From contig NZ_CP010554.1 in assembly GCF_000934545.1 (NCBI RefSeq), forward strand, positions 930,001-994,000: a stretch of 64,000 nt of DNA. The letters are read 5' to 3'. The stretch is from Rugosibacter aromaticivorans. Lineage in GTDB: Bacteria; Pseudomonadota; Gammaproteobacteria; Burkholderiales; Rhodocyclaceae. Position numbers and translations under genes: made by a program. Shown here in pieces: positions 18,479 through 25,216 of this stretch. The notes under the pieces were generated by a model, which searched no databases, was not told where the DNA came from, and saw only the letters and a list, made by a program, of their open reading frames with translations. How positions within the stretch are numbered: position 1 is the first letter of the stretch; each line of letters opens with the position of its first letter.

Positions 18479-20209
18479 CTACATGTCATTGGTTGAATTT
18501 ATTAACCCTGACTCCTTGAGAAACCTCGATACCTGGCCTTCGTCTGATGCGCTGCTGATGGTCAAACAGCTTTTCGCCCGGGTCATACCCACGTAGAACA
18601 GTCGCCGCTCCTCTTCTGGCGATGAGTCTGTGTGAGGCAAGTTGCCTTCTTCGGCACCGAGAATCCATACGTTGTCGAATTCCAGCCCCTTGGCAGCATG
18701 GAGCGTCATGATCGCGGTACCGTCACCGGGCTTGGCGGTTCGAGAGGACGTGTGCATCAGTCGGTTCACAAGTCGACCATTCAGCTTGCAGAGAATGCCT
18801 TCCAAGCGATGCAGAAGTGAAGCCTGTTCCTCTGTCATTCGGTCTGCTAGCCACGCTGCCACCGCATGGGCAACCAACGAGGATCGCCCCTTGAGTTCCT
18901 GATCTTCCCATGCCCGTAACCCACGCCGGAGATTGGATATCAATGAAATGTCAGACTCTGTGCCTCCGAGTTGATCGAGCTTGGTTACGATTTGGTCGAG
19001 CCGATCATGACAGGTCGGACCTTGGATGTCAGACAACTTATTGACCACGGCTGAATCCATGCCGGCAAAGAACAGAGCGTTGCTCACGCCCGTCCAGCTT
19101 CGGTCACATACCGTTCGGAGCAAGCCAAGATATGTGCTGCCGACGGTTTTGTCCCACACGCTTTTGCCGCCTACGCGATAGTAAGGAAGCCCTATGTCCG
19201 TGAAGGCGATCTCCACGTGGTCAAGTATTCGATTTGTTCTGGCGAGAACCGCCCATTGCTCCGATAGCCGGGTGGATTGAATGCGTGCCGCGATCTCGTC
19301 AGCTTCGCTCCACCGGTCTGAAAGCCGCAACACGGTTACTTCACCAGTTACTTTTCGTGCGGACTCGATTTCCTTGTGTGCACGTTCCTTGTTGTGGTTG
19401 ATCAGCTTGACGGCATGGTCGAGGATGTTTTCAGCGCACCGGTAGTTCACTGGGAGCGGCAACATCGCCGACGACAGGTGTTCCGATATGCGTTTCAGGC
19501 CAGGATAGCCAAGCGCATGGCGAAAAGTGTAGAGGCTCTGGTCATCATCGCCCACGAGTGTGATTTCGACTCCGCGACTGCCGTGTGCCTTCACCCATTC
19601 AAGCTGCACTTCGTCCATATCCTGAGCTTCGTCAACCAGCAGCCATCGAATCGACAGGGGTGGCATGGCGTCTGAATTGATCTCACGGACGGCTTGCAGG
19701 GTAATGTCAGCGAAATCCATCGCACCTTCAGCTTTGAGGATGTCGGAATATGCGATGACTGCGGCTTCGATCTCGGGCTTCCCTGTCGGATACCATTGGA
19801 CGCGAGACTTTGCTGTGTCGATTGCCTGAATCACGCTTTCCAATGGAAGTCGTTTCGCATGCTGCTGCCAGCATCGACGGATCAGAGAGAGGCGTTCTCC
19901 GTCGGATATCAGTCGCCCCAAGGTGTTGCTGCTCTGCCTGCGAATCTGTGACAGAGCAATGGAATGAAATGTGCCAATAGCGAGCCTGACAGCGGCTGCC
20001 TGACCGCAGGCAGAAAGGATCCTTGATTTCAGTTCGTTGGCAGCATCACGAGTGAACGTCACGGCACAAAGGCGCCCCCGTTCATGACTATTCAGCAGTC
20101 TGGCAGCCCGCTCTGCGAGAACACGAGTTTTTCCTGATCCTGGGCAGGCAAGAACAGTGCAGTGTCCGTTGGTGCTAACCGCTCGTTCTTGGAATGGGTT
20201 GAGGTCCAC
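18479..20209 (-). CDS. UvrD/Rep-like superfamily 1 DNA helicase
   Basis: A 576-residue SF1A helicase. Motif I ACPGSGKTRVL, motif II LLVDEAQDMDEVQLEW, motif III VGDDDQSLYTFRHA, motif V LHAAKGLEFDNVWILGAEEGNLP and motif VI YVGMTRAKSCLTI are all present. It is shorter than UvrD (about 720), lacking part of the inserted subdomains. It would unwind DNA 3' to 5' during transfer or repair. Its GTG start follows directly on the stop of the DUF1845-like gene (no gap), so the two form a leftward operon. Confidence 0.88.
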   Translation of the reverse strand: MDLNPFQERAVSTNGHCTVLACPGSGKTRVLAERAARLLNSHERGRLCAVTFTRDAANELKSRILSACGQAAAVRLAIGTFHSIALSQIRRQSSNTLGRLISDGERLSLIRRCWQQHAKRLPLESVIQAIDTAKSRVQWYPTGKPEIEAAVIAYSDILKAEGAMDFADITLQAVREINSDAMPPLSIRWLLVDEAQDMDEVQLEWVKAHGSRGVEITLVGDDDQSLYTFRHALGYPGLKRISEHLSSAMLPLPVNYRCAENILDHAVKLINHNKERAHKEIESARKVTGEVTVLRLSDRWSEADEIAARIQSTRLSEQWAVLARTNRILDHVEIAFTDIGLPYYRVGGKSVWDKTVGSTYLGLLRTVCDRSWTGVSNALFFAGMDSAVVNKLSDIQGPTCHDRLDQIVTKLDQLGGTESDISLISNLRRGLRAWEDQELKGRSSLVAHAVAAWLADRMTEEQASLLHRLEGILCKLNGRLVNRLMHTSSRTAKPGDGTAIMTLHAAKGLEFDNVWILGAEEGNLPHTDSSPEEERRLFYVGMTRAKSCLTISSASDEGQVSRFLKESGLINSTNDM

Positions 20210-20863
20210 TTACTCTGCTTCGATGATCTCCTTCTTGGCGACTGCTGTCGCCTGCTTCTCAACTTCAGCGAGTTGAGGTTCGCTGGGCTCGGCTGCAATT
20301 TCGGCCGTTTCTTTCCTGCGCGCAGCCAGAACCGCACGGGTGGCTATTTGTCTGATCTGGCCGGCAAGGCGAAGAATTCGTCGCTTCCATTCATAGACCC
20401 CGCGTGCGTATTGTGTGTCCGTGATGACGCATGAGAGCCAGAGGGCGTCCATGTTGGCCATCATGCCGTCGAATTCTCGAATGATTGCCAGAAACTTGAT
20501 CGAGCGCGGCGAGGTAATTTGAACATCGACCGCTTTGGCGCTGGTGTAGCCGATCGTGGTTTCTATGCCGTTGCTCTCGGCGATCTCCTTGAGTCGGAGC
20601 GATTCCTTGTGAATGTCTTCCAAGGCCTGGTTGATCAGTGCGTCGACCATCGCATCGACTTCCTGTGCTTGTTCTTCTGTTCCTATGAATCGCAACACCA
20701 CGCTCAATGAAAATAGTGCGTTGGCGCACATCTCATAGCCGCGGTCGAATATCTGCTGGGCGTGAAGCGAATTGAGCAAAGCCTTCTGCGTGAGGAATGG
20801 TCGGCTGTTGTCCTGTCTGACTGATGGTATTTGCGTGGATACGTTCCGCTGCTTCTGCGCCAT
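20210..20863 (-). CDS. DUF1845/AcaB-like element protein
   Basis: A 217-residue protein. The block FDRGYEMCANALFSLSVVLRFIG, the segment VQITSPRSIKFLAIIREFDGMMANMDALWLSCVITDTQYARGVYEWKRRILRLAGQIR and overall size resemble the DUF1845 (PFL_4669) family of integrating conjugative elements, which includes AcaB of IncC plasmids. AcaB is a ribbon-helix-helix-type regulator that works with AcaCD. The start MAQKQRN at 20863 is preceded by AGGAGACC; an upstream ATG at 20914 lacks such a site. The C-terminal 35 residues are Glu/Ala-rich. A copy of the candidate activator box lies 62 bases upstream. Family assignment is from memory of the pattern and needs a profile search. Confidence 0.5.
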   Translation of the reverse strand: MAQKQRNVSTQIPSVRQDNSRPFLTQKALLNSLHAQQIFDRGYEMCANALFSLSVVLRFIGTEEQAQEVDAMVDALINQALEDIHKESLRLKEIAESNGIETTIGYTSAKAVDVQITSPRSIKFLAIIREFDGMMANMDALWLSCVITDTQYARGVYEWKRRILRLAGQIRQIATRAVLAARRKETAEIAAEPSEPQLAEVEKQATAVAKKEIIEAE

Positions 20864-20924
20864 TTGAGGTCTCCTGTTGTGTCGATCAAGGGGAGCGTAT
20901 CCATTGGACATCAATGCCGAAGTT

Positions 20925-20953
20925 CGAAATGTGACCGAAAAGAACGCATTTCG
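20925..20953 (-). promoter_or_regulatory. candidate FlhDC-like activator box 2 (upstream of the AcaB-like gene)
   Basis: Ends CGAAATG (20925-20931) and CATTTCG (20947-20953) are inverted repeats; the centre is TGACCGAAAAGAACG. The same arrangement occurs near 18015 and 61449. It lies 62 bases from the start codon of the gene on its left, nearly the same distance as box 1 from alpA. Confidence 0.5.
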
Positions 20954-20962
20954 ACATCACGC

Positions 20963-21050
20963 AACGAAAGGCTCAGCACAGAATTCAGCCATCTTTCGTT
21001 CCGCTTATAGCGGTCGAAGTGAAGGTAGCTGGCCTTCTTCACAAACAGCA
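20963..21050 (+). promoter_or_regulatory. structured leader element, copy 1 (ahead of ssb)
   Basis: AACGAAAG (20963-20970) pairs with CTTTCGTT (20993-21000); CCGC-TTATA-GCGG forms a hairpin at 21001-21013; then GAAGG (21021-21025) pairs with CCTTC (21033-21037) around the invariant loop TAGCTGG. GCTG in that loop (21028-21031) can pair with CAGC at 21046-21049, making a pseudoknot. Three further copies (22386, 31264, 38262) keep the loop and the AAACAGCA tail while the stem changes with compensating bases. Confidence 0.65.
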
Positions 21051-21122
21051 TTTTTCTAAACCCCGGCGGGGCAGCCCCGTCAGGATACGGCGGCCTACCT
21101 GCCATTATTGTCAGGAGGCAAC

Positions 21123-21575
21123 ATGGCATCATTAAACAGAGTCACCCTCATCGGCCATCTAGGGGCCGATCCCGAGGTTCGCTATACCCAAAATCGCGAA
21201 GCGATCGCTACGATCAGAATCGCGACGACGGAGACGTACAAGGACAAGTCGTCCGGTGAGCGCAAGGAAACTACCGAATGGCACCGGATCGTTTTCTTCA
21301 ATCGCATGGCCGAGGTCGTTGGCGAGTACCTCAAGAAAGGCTCGCCCATCTACGTCGAAGGTCGCATCCAGACCCGCAAATGGCAGGATAAGGAGGGTCA
21401 GGATCGCTACGTGGTCGAGATCATCGCCAGCGAGATGCAGATGCTGGGGTCTCGCCCGTCTGAGAAGGACGCGCAGCCGTCTGGTCAAGCCAAGCGCAGT
21501 GCAAACGGTGGCACCAAGCCTGCCCAGGCGATCGGCCCGGCCTTCGATGATGTGCCGGATATGGAGCCGTTCTGA
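21123..21575 (+). CDS. ssb: single-stranded DNA-binding protein
   Basis: A 150-residue [26 protein letters not shown] opens the OB fold, [58 protein letters not shown] continues it, and the acidic tip [10 protein letters not shown] is the protein-interaction tail. It protects single-stranded DNA during transfer, RecET recombination and replication of the element. The start at 21123 has AGGAGG ahead; the upstream leader contains a complementary CCTACCTGCC that may mask it. Confidence 0.95.
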   Translation: MASLNRVTLIGHLGADPEVRYTQNREAIATIRIATTETYKDKSSGERKETTEWHRIVFFNRMAEVVGEYLKKGSPIYVEGRIQTRKWQDKEGQDRYVVEIIASEMQMLGSRPSEKDAQPSGQAKRSANGGTKPAQAIGPAFDDVPDMEPF

Positions 21576-21658
21576 GAAATTCGTTTCATCTTTTCCCAAC
21601 CGGGAGGTCACCCTCCCCGGTCGGGAGTCAGCCCCCATTCACATCAGGAGGTCTGTTC

Positions 21659-21907
21659 ATGGAACGCGTAATTCTCGTCCTGGCCATGCTGGCGGGGCTT
21701 CATTTAATTCTGTCATTTCTCCGATCAGTTGCAGAAGGCATGAAGGTCTTTTTCAACCGAATCCCAGAACGGTCGGCAACACCCGATCTGGTCGAGGAGA
21801 AAACAACTGACTGGCGGCAGTACGACATTCCTGCGTACATGCGTCGGAATGGAATCGAAGCTGATTCCGGAAAAAATGGTGATGCTTCCTTTGAAGTAAT
21901 CGCCTGA
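21659..21907 (+). CDS. small membrane-anchored protein of unknown function
   Basis: An 82-residue protein with an N-terminal hydrophobic helix (VILVLAMLAGLHLILSFL) and a polar remainder with RIPERSATPDLVEEKTTDWRQYDIPAYMRRNG. AGGAGG precedes the ATG. The leader (21588-21658) has the GC-rich hairpin and polypyrimidine layout seen before other genes of this block, though its pairing is less clear. No family recognised. Confidence 0.55.
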   Translation: MERVILVLAMLAGLHLILSFLRSVAEGMKVFFNRIPERSATPDLVEEKTTDWRQYDIPAYMRRNGIEADSGKNGDASFEVIA

Positions 21908-21919
21908 ACTTTCATCCCC

Positions 21920-21986
21920 ATGCGGGGGCATCGCCTCCGCATTAGGGGAGAGATGCCCCCGCTTTTTTTTGGAGGCATCTCTCATG
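21920..21986 (+). promoter_or_regulatory. two-state leader ahead of the 25-codon ORF (clearest copy)
   Basis: Stem ATGCGG/CCGCAT (21920-21925, 21937-21942). The loop holds GGCATC (21927-21932). GATGCC (21952-21957) is complementary to it and could form a pseudoknot. The same segment, as AGAGATGCC (21949-21957), is also perfectly complementary over nine bases to GGCATCTCT (21974-21982), which overlaps the GGAGG ribosome site. The two pairings exclude each other. Confidence 0.65.
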
Positions 21987-22061
21987 GAACTCGTTCTTCT
22001 TGCTTGCTGCATCACAGGCTGGATCATCAGCCGCCCAATCGTTCGCGCACTTGGGATCTGA
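21984..22061 (+). CDS. 25-residue hydrophobic peptide
   Basis: ATG at 21984 to TGA at 22061 encodes MELVLLACCITGWIISRPIV and five more residues. GGAGG lies nine bases ahead and the upstream leader is the most perfect of the set, so translation is likely. The sequence would span a membrane once. It could be a leader peptide or a small membrane protein; no family recognised. Confidence 0.45.
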   Translation: MELVLLACCITGWIISRPIVRALGI

Positions 22062-22086
22062 AGTGCAGTACTGCCTGTGGGGGATA

Positions 22087-22134
22087 CCCCGCAGGACAAA
22101 GCGCTTTCTACCTAGAGCTCTTTGTCCTGCGGGG
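22087..22134 (+). promoter_or_regulatory. 15-bp perfect hairpin
   Basis: CCCCGCAGGACAAAG (22087-22101) and its exact complement (22120-22134) enclose an 18-base loop. No U-run follows, so it is not a normal terminator. It lies in the leader of the 53-residue gene at 22195. In the same leader GATTTTC (22154-22160) can pair with GAAAATC (22188-22194) beside the ribosome site. Confidence 0.5.
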
Positions 22135-22194
22135 ATCGCTCCAGGCCAGGAGTGATTTTCGCTGTGGCTGTTCAACCAACCTCAGGAGAAAATC

Positions 22195-22356
22195 GTGAAA
22201 TCCAATCCATTTATCGTTCGACTCTTCGACCCGCTACCAATGGCTTTTGCCTGTGATCTCTATCAACGGCTCAAGGCAGGGCGTACCGACCCGGAAACCC
22301 GTGACATGCTCCGCAAAGCTCTGGCGCTGTCAAAGCAAACCCGAAAGGTTGAATGA
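22195..22356 (+). CDS. 53-residue protein of unknown function
   Basis: GTG at 22195 is preceded by CAGGAG. The product begins VKSNPFIVRLFDPLPMAF and continues with CDLYQRLKAGRTDPETRDML, an amphipathic, mostly helical small protein. A terminator follows directly. No family recognised, but the start signal and position in the SSB-RecET block support it being a gene. Confidence 0.5.
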   Translation: MKSNPFIVRLFDPLPMAFACDLYQRLKAGRTDPETRDMLRKALALSKQTRKVE

Positions 22357-22361
22357 ACCAC

Positions 22362-22382
22362 GCCCCGGTATTCCGGGGCTTT
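22362..22382 (+). terminator. intrinsic terminator
   Basis: GCCCCGG (22362-22368), loop TATT, CCGGGGC (22373-22379), then TTT. It ends the ssb transcription unit; the structured leader of the next unit starts just after it. Confidence 0.7.
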
Positions 22383-22385
22383 CCC

Positions 22386-22483
22386 GAGTGCGTTCGATGA
22401 GCGCATTGCGGAAAGCAGAATTTGATCGAGCGGTTATCCGCCCGATTAACTAGCGGTAGCTGGCCGCTCGAAACAAACAGCAT
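22386..22483 (+). promoter_or_regulatory. structured leader element, copy 2 (ahead of the RecE-like gene)
   Basis: Outer stem GTGCG (22388-22392) with CGCAT (22402-22406), then the conserved TTGCGGAAAGC, a hairpin GCGG-TTAT-CCGC (22430-22441), and AGCGG/CCGCT (22452-22456, 22464-22468) around loop TAGCTGG. GCTG (22459-22462) can pair with CAGC (22478-22481) in AAACAAACAGCA. Confidence 0.65.
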
Positions 22484-22490
22484 CTACCAA

Positions 22491-22555
22491 CCCAGCCGGG
22501 GATATCGCCCCGGTATGGGGAGGTGCTTCCGGCATTTCACACTGGAGGCACTATG
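22491..22555 (+). promoter_or_regulatory. two-state leader ahead of the RecE-like gene
   Basis: Stem CCGGGG/CCCCGG (22496-22501, 22508-22513) followed by GGTGCTTCC (22522-22530), which can cover the ribosome site and spacer GGAGGCACT (22544-22552) with two G-U pairs. The loop pairing is weak in this copy. Confidence 0.45.
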
Positions 22556-23386
22556 AAACTGAATCATCCTGGTCTGCTACTCATGCCGGCCACGCAGTAT
22601 CACGCGGACAGAGCCATTGGTCACTCCGGCATCGTCAAGATGCTGAAGAGTCCGGCTCATCTTCGCGAGTATCTGGATCATCCGCATACGCCGACACCGG
22701 CGATGGCGTTTGGGACCGCAGTTCATACGTTTGTGCTCGAACAAGAGCGCTTTGCTGACGAATTTGTGGTGGCAGAAAAGTTTGACCGTCGCACCAAGGA
22801 AGGCAAGGAGGCGGCGGCACGCTTCGAAGAGGCTAACCAGGGTAAGGCGCTGATTACCTCAGAGGAGATGGATGCGCTCAACCGAGTTCGTTCCGCCGTG
22901 CATTCCCACCTGGGCGCAGCAAAACTGCTCAGGCAGGGGGATGCTGAATTGTCTGCATTCTGGACAGATGCGAACACCGGACTCAGTTGCAAATGTCGAC
23001 CAGACTGGTTCAACGGTGAAGCTATCGTTGATCTCAAGACCTGTGTCGATGCCAGCAATGGCGGTTTCTCACGTTCAATTGCGAACTTCGGCTATGACAT
23101 CCAGGCGGCGTTCTACGTCGACGGGATCAGGGCCGTGACCGGAATGGAGCTCCCGTTTCTGTTTATTGCTGTTGAAAAAGAAGCGCCGCATGCTGTAGCG
23201 GTCTATCGCGCCGATCAGGAAGTCATCGAGGTCGGTCGCAAGAAGTACCGGGCTGCACTTCAATTGCTGAAGTGGTGCCAGGAGTCTGGAAGCTGGCCGG
23301 CCTATCAGCCGGGCGGCGAGATCGAATTGATCTCGTTGCCGCGCTGGGCAGCCAACGCCGAAGCTTTCGAGTTGGACGCCGCCTGA
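22553..23386 (+). CDS. PD-(D/E)XK exonuclease, RecE/lambda-Exo type
   Basis: A 277-residue nuclease. The start MKLNHPGLLLMPATQYHADRAIGHSGIVKMLKSPAHLREYL resembles DUF3799-type phage nucleases; CRPDWFNGEAIVDLKTC contains the Asp and D-x-K of the PD-(D/E)XK active site, and YDIQAAFYVDGI the downstream QxxxY-like motif. GGAGG lies upstream of the chosen ATG (22553). It would chew back one strand of a DNA end so that RecT, encoded next, can anneal the exposed strand. Together they give the element its own homologous recombination pathway. Confidence 0.82.
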   Translation: MKLNHPGLLLMPATQYHADRAIGHSGIVKMLKSPAHLREYLDHPHTPTPAMAFGTAVHTFVLEQERFADEFVVAEKFDRRTKEGKEAAARFEEANQGKALITSEEMDALNRVRSAVHSHLGAAKLLRQGDAELSAFWTDANTGLSCKCRPDWFNGEAIVDLKTCVDASNGGFSRSIANFGYDIQAAFYVDGIRAVTGMELPFLFIAVEKEAPHAVAVYRADQEVIEVGRKKYRAALQLLKWCQESGSWPAYQPGGEIELISLPRWAANAEAFELDAA

Positions 23387-23410
23387 TCGGCGGTTCTGTG
23401 TAGTTCATTA

Positions 23411-23483
23411 ACCCCGGCGGGGATACCAGTCCCCGCTCCGGGAGGCATGGTGTCTCCGCCATTTTTCTTTGGAGAAAACCATG
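23411..23483 (+). promoter_or_regulatory. two-state leader ahead of recT
   Basis: Stem GCGGGGA/TCCCCGC (23417-23423, 23430-23436) with ACCA in its loop (23425-23428). TGGT (23448-23451) can pair with that loop. As CATGGT (23446-23451) it can instead pair with ACCATG (23478-23483), which includes the start codon, and CTCC (23454-23457) with GGAG (23471-23474). Confidence 0.6.
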
Positions 23484-24551
23484 TCTCAAACCTTGCGCAA
23501 CATCCAAAAGTCCCGTCAGGGAAATGCGACCAACGTGGTGCCATTTCCGGCCATGCTGGAACAGTTCAAGGGTGAAATTGCCCGTGCGCTGCCCAAGCAC
23601 CTGAGCCCGGACCGCATGGTACGGATCGCACTGACTGCTTTTCGTATGAACCCGAAGCTGTCTGAAACGGATCCGCGTAGCGTTTTTGCGGCGGTCATCC
23701 AGTCCAGTCAGCTCGGACTTGAAGTCGGCCTGATGGGAGAAGCCCACCTCGTACCCTTTGGCAGCCAGTGTCAGCTGATTCCTGGCTACCAGGGCCTCAT
23801 GAAGCTTGCTCGCAACAGCGGGATCGTGCAGGACATCTATGGTCACGAGGTACGTATGAACGACAAGTTCGACATCGTGCTCGGCCTGAATCGCTCGTTG
23901 ATGCATGAGCCGTTGAAGAAGAACGGCTTTCCGGCTGGAGACGAGGAGAGGGGAGCAATCGTAGGTTTCTACGCCGTTGCTGTCTTCAAGGATGGCACTC
24001 GCACCTTCCACGCCATGTCGAAGGAGCAGATCGAGCAGGTACGGGATAACTCCCGGGGCTATCAGATGGCCAAGAAATACCGGAAGGAGAGCCCGTGGGA
24101 CACGCATTTTGTTCCAATGGGCCTCAAGACGGTGATCCGCCGCCTGTGCAATCTGCTGCCGAAATCGCCTGAGCTTGCTATGGCCCTTGCCATGGATGAG
24201 TTGAATGAGCGTGGCGAAACCCAGAACATTGGGATAGCCGAGGCTATCGATGGCTCTTGGGCACCGATCATCGAAGATGAATCGGGTGATCAGGGTTCGA
24301 GCGGTCAGGGGCCTGGCGACAAGGACTCAGGTCGTAGTCGCGATGGTTCCGGGAAGCCGCTTGATGACATGCTGACCAGCCTCGGCAAGGCAGCATCTGT
24401 CGATGAGTTGGACGAAATGTATGTCCGGGCGGAAGGCTCCTTCGAAGGTGGCGAGCTTGAACAGTTGCTCCGTGCCTATCGTAGCCGCAAGGCAGCGTTG
24501 ACCAACGCATCTTCCTCGGCAAATGACATTTTCGGGGAGGAAGGGAAATGA
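23481..24551 (+). CDS. recT: RecT single-strand annealing protein
   Basis: A 356-residue RecT. The conserved core is ARALPKHLSPDRMVRIALTAFRMNPKL, SVFAAVIQSSQLGLEVGLMGEAHLVPFGSQCQLIPGYQGLMKLARNSG and SPWDTHFVPMGLKTVIRRLCNLLP. The tail beyond residue 260 is Gly/Ser/Asp-rich and then helical. It anneals complementary single strands and partners the RecE-like nuclease upstream. The ATG at 23481 is used; an in-frame TTG four codons earlier lies in the ribosome site. Confidence 0.93.
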   Translation: MSQTLRNIQKSRQGNATNVVPFPAMLEQFKGEIARALPKHLSPDRMVRIALTAFRMNPKLSETDPRSVFAAVIQSSQLGLEVGLMGEAHLVPFGSQCQLIPGYQGLMKLARNSGIVQDIYGHEVRMNDKFDIVLGLNRSLMHEPLKKNGFPAGDEERGAIVGFYAVAVFKDGTRTFHAMSKEQIEQVRDNSRGYQMAKKYRKESPWDTHFVPMGLKTVIRRLCNLLPKSPELAMALAMDELNERGETQNIGIAEAIDGSWAPIIEDESGDQGSSGQGPGDKDSGRSRDGSGKPLDDMLTSLGKAASVDELDEMYVRAEGSFEGGELEQLLRAYRSRKAALTNASSSANDIFGEEGK

Positions 24552-24763
24552 GCGTACTGGGGCCTACCGAGTTCGGTGCGGTTCTGATTTGTGCTCGTGC
24601 CGTCCATGTGCTTGAAGGTGTCCGCGAGTTGTCCATGACCAAGGACGATGATGGGGCAGTGACTCTGGCGCGAAGCAAGCTCCTGAGTGTCGTTGAAAGC
24701 AATGGCTACCGGCTCGAAGTTGAGCCGTTCCGGCTTCTTAAGACCGACGAAAAATCGGTCTGA
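24548..24763 (+). CDS. 71-residue protein of unknown function
   Basis: It overlaps the recT stop by four bases (ATGA), so it should be translated with recT. The product MSVLGPTEFGAVLICARAVH and following residues has an N-terminal hydrophobic patch and a mixed C-terminal half. No family recognised. Confidence 0.55.
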   Translation: MSVLGPTEFGAVLICARAVHVLEGVRELSMTKDDDGAVTLARSKLLSVVESNGYRLEVEPFRLLKTDEKSV

Positions 24764-24824
24764 GAAGCGTGCCGATGTCCTCATTCTGTACCGAGGGCAC
24801 CGGCGCTCAATATCGGAGACGGCC

Positions 24825-25145
24825 ATGCGCATGGAAGACGAGCAAACGCTCCGACCTCAGGCGCCAGTCATCGCAGGTGGTGTAGCGGATATAAGCGGAG
24901 ATATCGAGTGGACTGAGGATGACATCATCAGGCTGCACGGGCATCTGCTGGAAAAGTCGCTGCATGACTTGTTTGATTTGAGGGTATCCGCTGCAACGCG
25001 GGCAGATATTCTCGAATGGATGCTGTCGCCGAAGGATCGGTCGAACGCATTTTCTTATCTGGCGTGCTGTCGTCTATTTGGCATCAATCCCGAGGAAATT
25101 CAGGAACGGGTGCTGGAACGATATCGGCAACGCCACACACACTAA
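24825..25145 (+). CDS. 106-residue protein of unknown function
   Basis: The ATG at 24825 has GGAGA ahead. The C-terminal part (HLLEKSLHDLFDLRVSAATRADILEWMLSPKD, FSYLACCRLFGINPEEIQERVLERYRQRH) is helical and resembles small accessory proteins found before PRTRC ParB genes, but I cannot name it. It is the last gene before the PRTRC cassette. Confidence 0.5.
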   Translation: MRMEDEQTLRPQAPVIAGGVADISGDIEWTEDDIIRLHGHLLEKSLHDLFDLRVSAATRADILEWMLSPKDRSNAFSYLACCRLFGINPEEIQERVLERYRQRHTH

Positions 25146-25152
25146 CCTACCG

Positions 25153-25216
25153 GCGGGACAGTCAATATCCCGCAAGGGGATGCGGCTGCCCGCCTTTTCA
25201 ATTGGAGGCACAAATG
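25153..25216 (+). promoter_or_regulatory. two-state leader ahead of PRTRC parB
   Basis: Stem GCGGGA/TCCCGC (25153-25158, 25168-25173); loop CAGTC (25159-25163) can pair with GGCTG (25184-25188, one G-U). TGCC (25187-25190) can alternatively pair with GGCA (25207-25210) at the ribosome site GGAGGCA. Confidence 0.5.

Noticed and set aside
23223..24107. A 294-codon minus-strand frame across the RecE-like and recT genes
   Set aside because: Antisense to two well-supported genes and without any family features.
24548..25145. Two small consecutive genes as a toxin-antitoxin pair
   Set aside because: Neither product shows a toxin fold or a DNA-binding antitoxin pattern, and the first is coupled to recT. 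Size and pairing alone are not enough.
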